Assembly: GCA_011391655.1 (NCBI GenBank)
Contig: JAABQE010000022.1
Span: forward strand, 1-15,271
Source of the DNA: Hydrogenophilales bacterium
Lineage (GTDB): Bacteria; Pseudomonadota; Gammaproteobacteria; Burkholderiales; Thiobacillaceae
Direction: 5' to 3'
Length of the DNA stretch: 15,271 nucleotides
The notes beneath the pieces are model-generated. The model did no database searches. It saw nothing but the letters and a program-made list of their open reading frames with translations, and was not told the origin of the DNA. Positions 6,497 through 14,384 of this stretch are shown here, piece after piece. The position numbers and the translations under genes are program-made. Numbering within the stretch: the stretch's first letter is position 1; every line of letters begins with the position of its first letter.

Positions 6497-7483
6497 ATGA
6501 AACTGTCAGTCCTCGGCGCTGGTGCCTGGGGCACCGCACTGGCGGCCAGTTGGGCCCCCCACCACGACGTTGCCTTGTGGGGGCGCAACACGGTCGAACT
6601 CAACGCCATGCGCACCCAGCGCGTCAACAGCCATTACCTGCCCGGCTGCCCGTTACCGGACAGCCTGCAGTTCAACCCGGATTTCAATGCCGCCGTCGAT
6701 GACGCAGACCTCGTCGTCATCGCCGTCCCCAGCGGCGCGCTGCGCCCCACCCTGACCGCGCTGGCGCAGCGCCCCAGGCTGGCACCGCTGCTGTGGGTGT
6801 GCAAAGGCTTCGAGCCCGGTAGCCGCAAACTGCCGCACCAGCTCATTGCCGACCTGCTGCCCACCCATGCGCAAAGCGGCGTGCTGTCCGGCCCCAGCTT
6901 TGCGCAGGAAGTTGCACAGGGCTACCCCACCGCGCTCACCCTCGCCGCCCACGACACCGCGCTGGCGCAGCATCTGGCCGAAACCCTGTCCAGCCAACGG
7001 CTGCGCATTTATGCCCATGACGATGTCGTCGGTGTCGAAATCGGCGGTGCGCTGAAAAACGTCATGGCGATCGCCGCCGGTATTTGCGACGGTCTGCAAC
7101 TCGGCCACAACGCCCGCGCTGCGCTCATCACACGCGGCCTGGCCGAAATGACCCGCCTCGGCGTCCAGTATGGGGGCCGCTTTGAGACCTTCATGGGCTT
7201 GTCCGGTTTGGGCGACCTGATCCTCACCACCACCGGCGACCTCTCACGCAACCGCCAGGTCGGCCTGCGCCTCGCGCGCGGCCAAAGCCTCGACGCCATT
7301 CTCGGCGAACTCGGCCACGTCGCCGAAGGCGTCACCACTGCCCGCGAAGTCGCCGCCCTGGCCAGCGAACTGGACGTCGACATGCCCATCACCCGCGCAG
7401 TCTGCCAAATGCTGTTTGAAGGCCTGCCTGCTGCGCAAGCCGTCGACACGCTGCTGAACCGGCATATCCGGGCAGAGTTTTAA
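6497..7483 (+). CDS. gpsA: NAD(P)-dependent glycerol-3-phosphate dehydrogenase
   Basis: Reduces dihydroxyacetone phosphate to sn-glycerol 3-phosphate, the backbone for phospholipids; cytoplasmic. The protein begins MKLSVLGAGAWGTALA, the Rossmann GxGxxG motif. It has the conserved GPSFAQEVAQGYPTA, the catalytic Lys187 in GGALKNVMAIAAGICDGL, then GLAEMTRLG and GLSGLGDLILTTTGDLSRNR. At 328 residues it agrees with E. coli GpsA (339). ATG 6497 is preferred over ATG 6491 because AAAGG at 6485-6489 has 7-nt spacing to 6497 but touches 6491. The A-rich site overlaps the stop of the SH3 gene (6484-6486), so the two are probably coupled. A perfect palindrome follows the stop by 11 nt. Confidence 0.96.
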   Translation: MKLSVLGAGAWGTALAASWAPHHDVALWGRNTVELNAMRTQRVNSHYLPGCPLPDSLQFNPDFNAAVDDADLVVIAVPSGALRPTLTALAQRPRLAPLLWVCKGFEPGSRKLPHQLIADLLPTHAQSGVLSGPSFAQEVAQGYPTALTLAAHDTALAQHLAETLSSQRLRIYAHDDVVGVEIGGALKNVMAIAAGICDGLQLGHNARAALITRGLAEMTRLGVQYGGRFETFMGLSGLGDLILTTTGDLSRNRQVGLRLARGQSLDAILGELGHVAEGVTTAREVAALASELDVDMPITRAVCQMLFEGLPAAQAVDTLLNRHIRAEF

Positions 7484-7494
7484 CAACGGTCTGA

Positions 7495-7516
7495 TCCGCC
7501 TGGTCGACCAGGCGGA
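7495..7516 (+). terminator. 22-nt perfect palindrome after gpsA, candidate terminator
   Basis: TCCGCCTGGTC (7495-7505) and GACCAGGCGGA (7506-7516) are exact reverse complements with no spacer. As RNA this gives a strong 9-bp GC-rich stem with a TCGA loop, placed 11 nt after the gpsA stop. There is no T-run on either side, so termination would need Rho or would be inefficient. As DNA it could also be a dimer binding site. Confidence 0.45.
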
Positions 7517-7599
7517 AATCCCCCGAAAAACCCGTCAGCGCCCAACCCCGGCCGCGCCAACGTCCCCCTATTGTTTCTGTCAATTTAGCCGTAAACATA

Positions 7600-7626
7600 C
7601 GCGTCGCTTCACGACCTGAAGACGCG
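7600..7626 (+). repeat. Imperfect inverted repeat (bulged hairpin)
   Basis: CGCGTC (7600-7605) pairs with GACGCG (7621-7626); after a 2-nt bulge, TTC (7608-7610) pairs with GAA (7618-7620), leaving loop ACGACCT. It may be a leader structure or regulator site for the cyclase gene. The stem is short enough to be chance. Confidence 0.35.
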
Positions 7627-7779
7627 ACAAAACCTGGGTTTAATTAAGCAAGATATGGCGCCAACAGGCTTGAGAGGTGGCATGGAGTGTCCGGTCAATT
7701 TGAGTTGTCTCCGCACGACCCGGCCAGCCCGATCAAGAATGGCCTCGCTTGTGCGCATGAAACAGCCCACTGATACACC

Positions 7780-7808
7780 CGGGATGCGAGCTCACAGCCC
7801 GCATCCCG
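7780..7808 (+). promoter_or_regulatory. 9-bp hairpin in the cyclase leader
   Basis: CGGGATGCG (7780-7788) and CGCATCCCG (7800-7808) are exact reverse complements with an 11-nt loop. It ends 19 nt before ATG 7828, with a weak purine-rich ribosome site (GAAGAAA, 7816-7822) between. No T-run follows. A 5'-leader control element or operator is possible. Confidence 0.5.
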
Positions 7809-7827
7809 ATTAACGAAGAAATCCTGC

Positions 7828-9873
7828 ATGCCGACCCGACCTTCTACCCTACTTCCAACCCCGGCCGAGACACACGCGTTTACGCCACGCATCATGCGCT
7901 GGGGGTTTGGCGCGGTCATGTGCGTGATCGTGTTCATCACGGCGCTCAGCTTTTGGCGGGTCGAGGTGGGCAATCGGGCAATGAATGAAATCGTTTCCCA
8001 CGATCAGGCAGTGCTGGAAAAGCTCTACCGGATGCAACTTGCCAGCCATGAGCGAATCCTTTCGCTTTTCAAAGCAGTGCATACAGACGATCCGTTTGTA
8101 AAAGATGAAGAAATTCAGCGTTTTTACGCACAGGGTGCTGCTTTTGGTATTGCTCTCACACAACTCAAACAACTCACGCTAACCGAAGCCGAGCGCGCCC
8201 TTTTAGCGAAGCAGTACATGCAAATCACAATGGTCATACCATTGCAGGATCGCGTCATCAAACTCATAGAGTCAGGGCAATATGCCGAAGCTGAGGAAAT
8301 GATGATTAACCATATCGTTCCGGCACAAACCAAAGTGATCAACACCCTGACCGAATTGCTGGAAGGGGCGATTAGTCAAACGCACGATCACGCCACGACC
8401 AGGCGCAAAGTACAGAATCGAGCTGCCGCACTGTTAATTGCTGGCGGGCTGGCCGGATTGCTACTGATATGGGGCATTTTCATTCTGACCACCCGCAAAA
8501 TGAGCGGCCTGATCTCCCGTCTGACTGACGCCAGCGAGCACCTGCAGGCATCCAACCTGGATCTGCAATTCCAGAAGCTGGCTTTGGACGAGCACAACAT
8601 CGTGAGCGTTGCCGACACACACGGAAACATCACGGCGGTAAACGACAAGTTTTGCGAAGCCAGCCAGTATTCGCGTGAGGAATTGTTAGGCCAGAACCAT
8701 CGTTTACTCAAATCCGGCCAGCACACGAGTGCTTTCTACAGTGACCTGTGGTCCACGATCAGTAGAGGCAAGGTGTGGCGCGGCGAAGTCTGCAATCGGC
8801 GCAAGGACGGCACCTTCTACTGGGTCGATTCCAGCATTCTTCCCTTTGTGGGTGAGAATGGCTTGCCCAGCCGGTATGTATCGGTGCGTACCGACATCAC
8901 TGCGATCAAGGAGGCACAGCGCGTGCTCGAGCGCAGCCGCGACGAGTTGGAGCAACTTGTCCAGATACGCTCGGGTGAACTGGCCGAACGTGAAGAAGTG
9001 CTGCGCAGCATCACCAATGCAGCGCAGGATGCGGTAATGATGATCGACTCTGCCGGCAGGGTGACCTATTGGAACCCTGCAGCAATACACATGTTTGGCT
9101 TCGCCGAGGCCGAAGTCGTCGGCAAGGATTTGCATGCGCTGATCGTCCCCGAGCGCTACCTTGAACGAGCCCATGCAGGGTTTGCACGCTTTGCCGCGAC
9201 AGGTGAAGGCTCTGCAATAGGGCGAACAACGACATTTCGGGCAAAGAACAAAAACGGTGAAGAGTTTCCGGTAGACGTCTCGCTTTCGGCCATCAAGTTA
9301 CGCGGAAAATGGAACGCGGTGGGCATCGTGCGCAATGCGACCGAGCGCGTTCAAACCGAGGAAAGGCTCAAGCAGATGGCCACCACCGACACCCTGACCG
9401 GCATTTGCAACCGGCGACATTTCGATGAAGTGCTGGCAAGCGAAATCAGTCGCGCAACACGGTTTACCAATCCGCTATCGCTTATTTTGTTTGACATCGA
9501 CCACTTCAAGCGCGTCAACGATACTTTTGGCCACCAAACGGGCGATCGCGTGCTGACTCAACTGGCCGTGACGGTAGGCAGCACGATTCGGACAATCGAC
9601 CTGTTCGCACGCTGGGGCGGGGAGGAATTTGTGATTCTGCTGCCAGGCAGCGATCTCAATGCCGGCCGTTTGCTCGCCGAAAAACTGCGCATGATGCTCG
9701 AAAGGCAGCCTTTCTCCGATGTCGGACAAATCACCTGCAGCTTCGGTGTGGCGGAATACGCACCCGGTGACGACCTCGATGCGCTGATCAAAAAAGCGGA
9801 CCGCTGCCTGTACTACGCGAAAGCGTCCGGTCGCAACCGCGTGGAAACCAGCGTGCCTAAGCCGCAGGCGTAA
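7828..9873 (+). CDS. Membrane-bound diguanylate cyclase (sensor-PAS-PAS-GGDEF)
   Basis: A 681-residue sensor that makes c-di-GMP from two GTP. Order: TM1 (about 24-43), an alpha-helical periplasmic region (about 45-197) resembling four-helix-bundle chemosensory domains, TM2 (199-221), PAS 1 (about 247-361, ending SVRTDITAIKEAQ), a coiled-coil linker (362-392), PAS 2 (about 390-507), and GGDEF (517-676). The active site is intact: RWGGEEF with Gly597-Gly598-Glu599-Glu600, and FDIDHF with metal-binding Asp556. The inhibitory I-site Arg588-Thr-Ile-Asp591 is present, so product feedback is expected. No EAL domain is present. The ligand is unknown. The sensor part has lower GC (141 of 300 bases at 8041-8340, hand count) than neighbours such as gpsA (39 of 60 at 7141-7200). 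The start ATG 7828 has only a weak ribosome site. Confidence 0.94.
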   Translation: MPTRPSTLLPTPAETHAFTPRIMRWGFGAVMCVIVFITALSFWRVEVGNRAMNEIVSHDQAVLEKLYRMQLASHERILSLFKAVHTDDPFVKDEEIQRFYAQGAAFGIALTQLKQLTLTEAERALLAKQYMQITMVIPLQDRVIKLIESGQYAEAEEMMINHIVPAQTKVINTLTELLEGAISQTHDHATTRRKVQNRAAALLIAGGLAGLLLIWGIFILTTRKMSGLISRLTDASEHLQASNLDLQFQKLALDEHNIVSVADTHGNITAVNDKFCEASQYSREELLGQNHRLLKSGQHTSAFYSDLWSTISRGKVWRGEVCNRRKDGTFYWVDSSILPFVGENGLPSRYVSVRTDITAIKEAQRVLERSRDELEQLVQIRSGELAEREEVLRSITNAAQDAVMMIDSAGRVTYWNPAAIHMFGFAEAEVVGKDLHALIVPERYLERAHAGFARFAATGEGSAIGRTTTFRAKNKNGEEFPVDVSLSAIKLRGKWNAVGIVRNATERVQTEERLKQMATTDTLTGICNRRHFDEVLASEISRATRFTNPLSLILFDIDHFKRVNDTFGHQTGDRVLTQLAVTVGSTIRTIDLFARWGGEEFVILLPGSDLNAGRLLAEKLRMMLERQPFSDVGQITCSFGVAEYAPGDDLDALIKKADRCLYYAKASGRNRVETSVPKPQA

Positions 9874-9930
9874 AACGATCCAGACTGGCGGCGGTCGCAG
9901 GCATACAGTGGGTATACCATGCCAGCTCGT

Positions 9931-10395
9931 CTAAGCGCCGCCGGCAAAACCGTTCTGCCGCCAGGCTTCAAACACCACCACGCTGACCGCATTCGACAGA
10001 TTCATGCTGCGCGAGCCGGGCAGCATCGGCAGGCGCAAACGGCGATCCGCGTTGAACTGCGCCAGAAGGTCCGCCGGCAGGCCGCGCGATTCGGGGCCAA
10101 AAACGAACACATCGTCAGCCTGAAAAGCCACATCGGCATAGCGCGCACAGCCCTTGGTCGTAAGTGCAAACCAGCGCCTGCCGGAAAGCGCCGCCTGCAC
10201 CGCCGCCCAGTCTGCGTGCACCCGCACACAGGCCATGTCGTGATAATCCAGTCCGGCGCGCGCGACCTGTTTGTCGGACAGGTCAAACCCCAGCGGCTCG
10301 ACCAGGTGCAGGCGACACCCCGTGTTGGCCGCCAGGCGAATGAGGTTGCCGGTATTGGGCGGAATTTCGGGCTGATACAAAACGATGTCAAACAT
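9931..10395 (-). CDS. trmL: tRNA (cytidine/uridine-34-2'-O)-methyltransferase
   Basis: A 154-residue SPOUT-class methyltransferase that 2'-O-methylates the wobble base of tRNA-Leu isoacceptors using S-adenosylmethionine. Family motifs are the N-terminal FDIVLYQPEIPPNTGNLIRLAANTG, then VFGPESRGLP, and the trefoil-knot motif LPMLPGSRSMNLSNAVSVVVFEAWRQ. The length matches E. coli TrmL (157). The start is the ATG complementary to 10393-10395, with AGGT (complement of 10404-10407) 8 nt upstream; a TTG two codons earlier is too close to this site and the family starts at this Met. It is the only minus-strand gene here. It converges on the cyclase gene (57 nt between stops) and diverges from gshA (43 nt between starts). 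Confidence 0.95.
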   Translation of the reverse strand: MFDIVLYQPEIPPNTGNLIRLAANTGCRLHLVEPLGFDLSDKQVARAGLDYHDMACVRVHADWAAVQAALSGRRWFALTTKGCARYADVAFQADDVFVFGPESRGLPADLLAQFNADRRLRLPMLPGSRSMNLSNAVSVVVFEAWRQNGFAGGA

Positions 10396-10438
10396 CGGCA
10401 ATGACCTAAAATAGTGATTCTTACGAAAGGCGCATTGT
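10396..10438. promoter_or_regulatory. Divergent trmL / gshA start region
   Basis: Only 43 nt separate the two start codons, so both promoters must be packed here or inside the flanking genes. TAAAAT at 10407-10412 is a plausible -10 element for gshA, but no good -35 is seen 17 nt upstream. AAAGG (10426-10430) is the gshA ribosome site. Confidence 0.35.
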
Positions 10439-11719
10439 ATGGTTCCCTACCTCACCACTGCACTCACCGGCCCGCTGCTTGAGCTGGAAAAACGCCTGCT
10501 CGACGCGCAGCCGACCATCGAACACTGGTTTCGCCAGCAATGGCAGGAACAATCCGCGCCGTTTTACACCTCGGTGGATATCCGCAACGCTGGCTTCAAG
10601 CTGGCGCCGGTGGACACCAATCTGTTCCCCGGCGGCTTCAACAATCTGAATCCGGCGTTCATGTCCCTGAGCATCCACGCGGCGATGGGCGCAGTGGAAA
10701 AAATCTGCCCCGATGCGCAGCGCCTGCTACTGATTCCCGAGAACCACACCCGCAACACCTTTTATCTACAAAACGTCGCGGTACTCGCGCACATCCTGCG
10801 CCAGACCGGCCTCATCGTTCGCATCGGCACATTGATTCCCGAGATTACCCAGCCGACCACGCTGGAACTGCCAGGCGGTGGGCGGCTCACGCTGGAACCG
10901 CTGATCCGCAAGGGCGATCGCATCGGTCTGGAAGGCTTCGATCCCTGCGCGGTGCTGCTCAATAACGACCTGTCGGCGGGCGTGCCAGACATCCTGAAAA
11001 ACATCGAACAAGCCATCATGCCGCCGCTGCATGCGGGCTGGGCCACGCGCCGCAAGTCGCTGCATTTCAAGGCCTATCAGCATGTCGCCAGCGAGTTTGC
11101 GCGCCTGATCAACATCGACCCGTGGCTGATCGATCCCTACTTCGACCACTGCGGCAAGATCGATTTTCACGCCCGTCAGGGTGAAGATTGCCTGGCCGAC
11201 AAGGTCGGCAAACTGCTCGACAAGATCAAACTGAAATACGCCGAATACAAAATCGACCAGCCGCCCTTCGTCATCGTCAAGGCCGATGCCGGCACCTACG
11301 GCATGGGCATCATGACCGTGAAATCGCCCGATGACGTGCGCGAACTCAACCGCAAGCAGCGCAACAAAATGGCGGTTGGCAAGGAAGGCATGGACATCAG
11401 CGAAGTACTGATCCAGGAAGGCGTCTACACGTTTGAAAGCATCAACGACGCCATTGCCGAGCCGGTGGTCTACATGCTCGACAACTTTGTCGTCGGCGGG
11501 TTTTACCGCGTCCACACCGGACGCGGCATCGACGAAAATCTCAACAGCCCCGGCATGCACTTTGTACCCCTTGCGTTCGACGAAACCTGCGTGATGCCCG
11601 ACCGCAGCGCCAACCCCGACGCCAGCCCGAATCGCTTTTACGCTTACGGCGTCATCGCGCGGCTGGCGATGCTGGCGGCCAGTATCGAACTTGACGACGC
11701 GCTGAATGCAGCCACATGA
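10439..11719 (+). CDS. gshA: Glutamate-cysteine ligase, Acidithiobacillus/betaproteobacterial type
   Basis: Catalyses the first, ATP-dependent step of glutathione synthesis, joining glutamate and cysteine by a gamma bond. At 426 residues it belongs to the family first described in Acidithiobacillus ferrooxidans, which is distinct in sequence from enterobacterial GshA (518). Features recalled for the family are the N-terminal DTNLFPGGFNNLNP, LLIPENHTRNTFY, LLNNDLSAG, and the ATP-grasp-like strand PFVIVKADAGTYGMGIMTV. ATG 10439 has AAAGG at 10426-10430. The stop overlaps the gshB start as ATGA (11716-11719), so the two enzymes are translationally coupled and made together. The gene looks intact. 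Confidence 0.93.
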   Translation: MVPYLTTALTGPLLELEKRLLDAQPTIEHWFRQQWQEQSAPFYTSVDIRNAGFKLAPVDTNLFPGGFNNLNPAFMSLSIHAAMGAVEKICPDAQRLLLIPENHTRNTFYLQNVAVLAHILRQTGLIVRIGTLIPEITQPTTLELPGGGRLTLEPLIRKGDRIGLEGFDPCAVLLNNDLSAGVPDILKNIEQAIMPPLHAGWATRRKSLHFKAYQHVASEFARLINIDPWLIDPYFDHCGKIDFHARQGEDCLADKVGKLLDKIKLKYAEYKIDQPPFVIVKADAGTYGMGIMTVKSPDDVRELNRKQRNKMAVGKEGMDISEVLIQEGVYTFESINDAIAEPVVYMLDNFVVGGFYRVHTGRGIDENLNSPGMHFVPLAFDETCVMPDRSANPDASPNRFYAYGVIARLAMLAASIELDDALNAAT

Positions 11720-12669
11720 AACTGCTGTTCATCATCGATCCGCTGGCCGGACTCAAGCCGTATAAAGATTCGAGCGTGGCGATGATGCGCGCGGCGGCTG
11801 TTCGCGGGCACGCCGTGTTTGCCGCAGAAGCGCGCCAGCTCAACGTACAACACGGCATCACGCACGCCATCTGCAGCACGCTCGACGTGCGTGCCGATGA
11901 CGACTGGTATCGCGTGGTCGAAACCCGCGATTGCGTCCTGAAGGACTTCAACGCCGTGGTGATGCGCACCGACCCGCCAGTCGATATCGATTATGTATTG
12001 GCGACGCATCTGCTCGGCATCGCCGAAACCAACGGTGCACTCGTGCTGAATCAACCGGCGTGTCTGCGTGACTTCAACGAGAAACTCGCCATCCTGAATT
12101 TCCCCGGTTTCATCGCCCCCACGCTGGTATCGGCTGACGCGACCGCCATCGGCGACTTTCTCGCCGAACATCACGACATCATCGTCAAGCCGCTCACCGA
12201 AATGGGCGGCAGCGGCATCTTTCGCCTCACGCTTGCCGACCCCAACCGCAACGCCATTCTGGAAACGCTCACCCACCACGGCCGTCGCGCCATCATGGCG
12301 CAGCGTTATCTGCCCGCGATCAGCGAGGGCGACAAACGGATATTGCTGATCGACGGCGAAGTCGTGCCGTGGGCGCTTGCGCGCATTCCCAAGGCCGGCG
12401 AAACGCGTGGCAACCTCGCCGCCGGCGGCACGGCCCGCGCACAGCCGCTGTCGGAACGTGACCGTGAAATCGCAGAAGCCATCGCGCCCTGGGCAAAAGA
12501 AAACGGCATCTTCCTCGCCGGACTTGACGTGATTGGGGACTGCCTGACCGAAATCAACGTCACCAGCCCCACCGGTTTCCAGGAAATCACGGCGCAGACG
12601 AAACATGATGTCGCCGTGCAATTCATCGCTGCGATCGAGCGTGGTTGTTCAACCGCGATTCGCCCTTGA
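11716..12669 (+). CDS. gshB: Glutathione synthetase
   Basis: Adds glycine to gamma-glutamylcysteine using ATP. The 317 residues match the E. coli enzyme (315). The N-terminal domain starts MKLLFIIDPLAGLKPYKDSS and includes VVMRTDPPVDIDYVLAT and LVLNQPACLRDFNEKLAIL. The ATP-grasp domain follows with IIVKPLTEMGGSGIFRL (P-loop-like glycine-rich segment), GDKRILLIDGEVVPWALARIP, the ordered loop ETRGNLAAGGTA, and the metal-binding EINVTSPTGFQEI. The start ATG overlaps the gshA stop. Its stop TGA (12667-12669) shares a base with the apbE start (TGATG), so apbE is probably part of the same operon. Confidence 0.97.
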   Translation: MKLLFIIDPLAGLKPYKDSSVAMMRAAAVRGHAVFAAEARQLNVQHGITHAICSTLDVRADDDWYRVVETRDCVLKDFNAVVMRTDPPVDIDYVLATHLLGIAETNGALVLNQPACLRDFNEKLAILNFPGFIAPTLVSADATAIGDFLAEHHDIIVKPLTEMGGSGIFRLTLADPNRNAILETLTHHGRRAIMAQRYLPAISEGDKRILLIDGEVVPWALARIPKAGETRGNLAAGGTARAQPLSERDREIAEAIAPWAKENGIFLAGLDVIGDCLTEINVTSPTGFQEITAQTKHDVAVQFIAAIERGCSTAIRP

Positions 12670-13682
12670 TGCCGGGTTCGCGCATGCGGCCAGCGCGAGC
12701 CTGCCTGTGGTTTCTGCTGCTATGGACGCTTGCCGCCTGCAGTCCGCCGCCGTTGACGCAGCAGCAGTCGTATGTATTCGGAACCCTGGTCGAAATCAGC
12801 GTGTACGGTGCGCCGGACACGCAGGCCAGGCAGGCGACCGCTGCCGTGCTGGCGCGCTTCGATGCGCTGCATCGACAGTTGCATGCCTGGCAACCGAGCG
12901 AGTTGTCGCGGCTGAACGCGGCGCTGGCGACAGGCGCGCGGGAGACCGTCACGCCCGAACTCGCAACGATGCTGCGCGACGCGCGAACATTCTCGATCCA
13001 GTCCGGTGATCTGTTCAACCCAGCCATCGGCGGGCTGATTGCGTTGTGGGGGTTTCATGCCGACACGCCGCAATCGCGGGTACCGGATGCCGCCACGATT
13101 GCCGGGTGGGTCCAGCGGCAGCCCCGCATGGGCAATCTGCATATTGAAAACAACCGGGTCTGGAGCGACAACCCAGCGGTGCAACTCGACCTCGGCGGCT
13201 ACGCCAAAGGCCGCGCGCTGGACGACGCGGTGGCGATCATGAAGGCACACGGCATCCAAAATGCACTGGTGAACATCGGCGGCAACGTGATCGCGCTGGG
13301 GCAGCATGGCGACAGGCCGTGGCGTGTCGGTATCCAGCATCCGCGCAAGGCGGGCACGCTGGCGACGCTGGACTTGCTGGACGGCGAAGCGATCGGTACC
13401 TCGGGCGATTACCAGCGTTATTTCGAGGCAGGCGGGCGGCGCTATAGCCATTTGATCGATCCGCGCAGCGGCTGGCCGGCCACGGGCATGCAGTCGGTGA
13501 CGATCCTGCTGCATGGCGCGCGGGCGGGCACGCGCTCGGATGCACTGTCGAAACCTTTGTTCATCGACGGTGCGGCACGGCTGGCGGATCACGCCGCACG
13601 ATTGGGGATTCGTGACTATCTGGTCGTGGATACCAGCGGTAAAACACATCGTTCCCCCACGCTGGCGGCCCGTCTCCACTAG
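12669..13682 (+). CDS. apbE: FAD:protein FMN transferase, lipoprotein
   Basis: Transfers FMN from FAD to a Thr of periplasmic-side flavoproteins such as RnfG or NqrC. A 337-residue protein with a signal peptide ending in lipobox Leu21-Ala-Ala-Cys24, so it should be lipid-anchored. Motifs: HAWQPSELSRLN, FNPAIGGLIALWGF, DLGGYAKG (Asp174-Gly181), NIGGN, GTSGDYQRYF, and HLIDPRSG (His261 to Gly268). The late motif reads DALSKPLF at 291-298; in characterised ApbE proteins this is DALAT, where Asp and Thr bind magnesium, so Lys295 stands at the Thr place. The start ATG 12669 overlaps the gshB stop; ATG 12684 is an alternative giving a shorter signal peptide. No target flavoprotein gene lies in the window. 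Confidence 0.93.
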   Translation: MPGSRMRPARACLWFLLLWTLAACSPPPLTQQQSYVFGTLVEISVYGAPDTQARQATAAVLARFDALHRQLHAWQPSELSRLNAALATGARETVTPELATMLRDARTFSIQSGDLFNPAIGGLIALWGFHADTPQSRVPDAATIAGWVQRQPRMGNLHIENNRVWSDNPAVQLDLGGYAKGRALDDAVAIMKAHGIQNALVNIGGNVIALGQHGDRPWRVGIQHPRKAGTLATLDLLDGEAIGTSGDYQRYFEAGGRRYSHLIDPRSGWPATGMQSVTILLHGARAGTRSDALSKPLFIDGAARLADHAARLGIRDYLVVDTSGKTHRSPTLAARLH

Positions 13683-13717
13683 AATGTCGCCTTTGCTTTG
13701 ATGTACACCCCTTCACC

Positions 13718-14134
13718 ATGATAGGCATCCTCATCGTCGCCCACGGTTCGCTCGCCGACAGTCTGGTCGAGTGCGCAACCCATGTGCTGGGGCAACCTCC
13801 GCGCGGTCTGGCCACGCTCGATTTCATCGGCCATGCCGACCCGGACGAGCGGCAAAAAGCGCTGCAGTTACGGCTGGCCGAACTCGATGAAGGTGACGGC
13901 ATCCTGGTGCTGACCGATGTCTACGGCGCCACCCCCAGCAACACGCTGTGCCGGCTGCTCGAACCGGCGCACATCGAAGGCGTCTCCGGCGTCAATCTGC
14001 CGATGCTGCTGAAAGCGCTGAACTACCGCGAGACGCTGGCCCTGCCGCAACTTATCGAACGCATCGTCGAAGGCGGACGCAACAGCATCAACCATATTTC
14101 CGAGACTATGTGCCATGCAGCAACGGGACGTTGA
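13718..14134 (+). CDS. PTS mannose-family EIIA component
   Basis: A 138-residue EIIA domain protein. It starts MIGILIVAHGSLADSLV with His9 as the phosphate acceptor, and has VLTDVYGATPSNT, which takes the place of the usual DLFGGSP motif. No EIIB, EIIC or EIID gene is nearby. Standalone EIIA-Man beside HPr and EI in betaproteobacteria is taken as a regulatory phosphate sink rather than a sugar importer; the partner is unknown. No clear ribosome site lies before ATG 13718 (CACCCCTTCACC). The 35-nt gap after apbE has no hairpin, so read-through from gshA-gshB-apbE is possible. Its 3' end overlaps ptsH by 20 nt. Confidence 0.92.
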   Translation: MIGILIVAHGSLADSLVECATHVLGQPPRGLATLDFIGHADPDERQKALQLRLAELDEGDGILVLTDVYGATPSNTLCRLLEPAHIEGVSGVNLPMLLKALNYRETLALPQLIERIVEGGRNSINHISETMCHAATGR

Positions 14135-14384
14135 AATCGTCAACAAGCTCGGGCTGCATGCGCGCCCGTCCGCCAAGCTCACCCAGCTCGTCTCCGGCTT
14201 CAAGAGCCAGGTGTTCATGACGCGCAACGGCCGCCGCATCAATGCCAAAAGCATCATGGGGGTCATGATGCTGGCAGCCGCCAAGGGCAGCATCATCACG
14301 CTGGAAACCGACGGCGAAGACGAAACCGAAGCAATGCATGCGCTGGCGGAATTGATCTCAGGCGGCTTTGGGGAAGAGCTATGA
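14115..14384 (+). CDS. ptsH: Phosphocarrier protein HPr
   Basis: An 89-residue HPr that passes phosphate from EI to EIIA. GLHARPSAK holds active His15; the regulatory-site motif NAKSIMGVMMLAA holds Ser46, the target of HPr kinase/phosphorylase, an enzyme found in many betaproteobacteria as well as in Firmicutes. The start ATG 14115 lies within the EIIA gene (20-nt overlap) with only a weak GAG at 14102-14104 before it, so translation is likely coupled. The stop overlaps the ptsI start as ATGA. Confidence 0.96.
   Translation: MQQRDVEIVNKLGLHARPSAKLTQLVSGFKSQVFMTRNGRRINAKSIMGVMMLAAAKGSIITLETDGEDETEAMHALAELISGGFGEEL

Larger units (their letters stand above)
7484..7827. other. 344-nt gene-free region before the diguanylate cyclase gene
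   Basis: No convincing gene is seen on either strand. The region contains the 22-nt palindrome at 7495-7516, an imperfect hairpin at 7600-7626, an AT-rich patch around 7630-7655 including the 8-nt palindrome TTAATTAA (7640-7647), and a 9-bp hairpin at 7780-7808. It must hold the promoter of the cyclase gene, but no clear -35/-10 pair stands out. I checked for a c-di-GMP (GEMM) riboswitch core and did not see one. Confidence 0.6.

Noticed and set aside
7686..7712. Sequence GTGTCCGGTCAATTTGAG resembling an insertion-sequence end
   Set aside because: No transposase, no matching inverted partner and no target-site duplication were found nearby; the likeness is only an impression.
7640..7827. Possible c-di-GMP (GEMM) riboswitch upstream of the cyclase gene
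   Set aside because: The conserved GEMM core could not be found by eye; only simple hairpins are seen.
9900..9923. Possible terminator between the cyclase gene and trmL (GGCAT ... ATGCC with inner GGTATACC)
   Set aside because: The stem is only 5 bp, the inner palindrome competes with it, and there is no T-run on either strand.
9919..10404. Plus-strand open frame opposite trmL
   Set aside because: The minus strand encodes an intact TrmL with all motifs; the + reading has no recognisable feature.
11644..12621. Minus-strand open frame (325 codons) opposite gshB
   Set aside because: Antisense shadow of gshB; no motif, low-complexity composition, while gshB shows all its family motifs.
12720..13679. 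Minus-strand open frame (319 codons) opposite apbE
   Set aside because: Antisense shadow with many Arg, Gln and Pro residues and no domain; apbE on the + strand is well supported.
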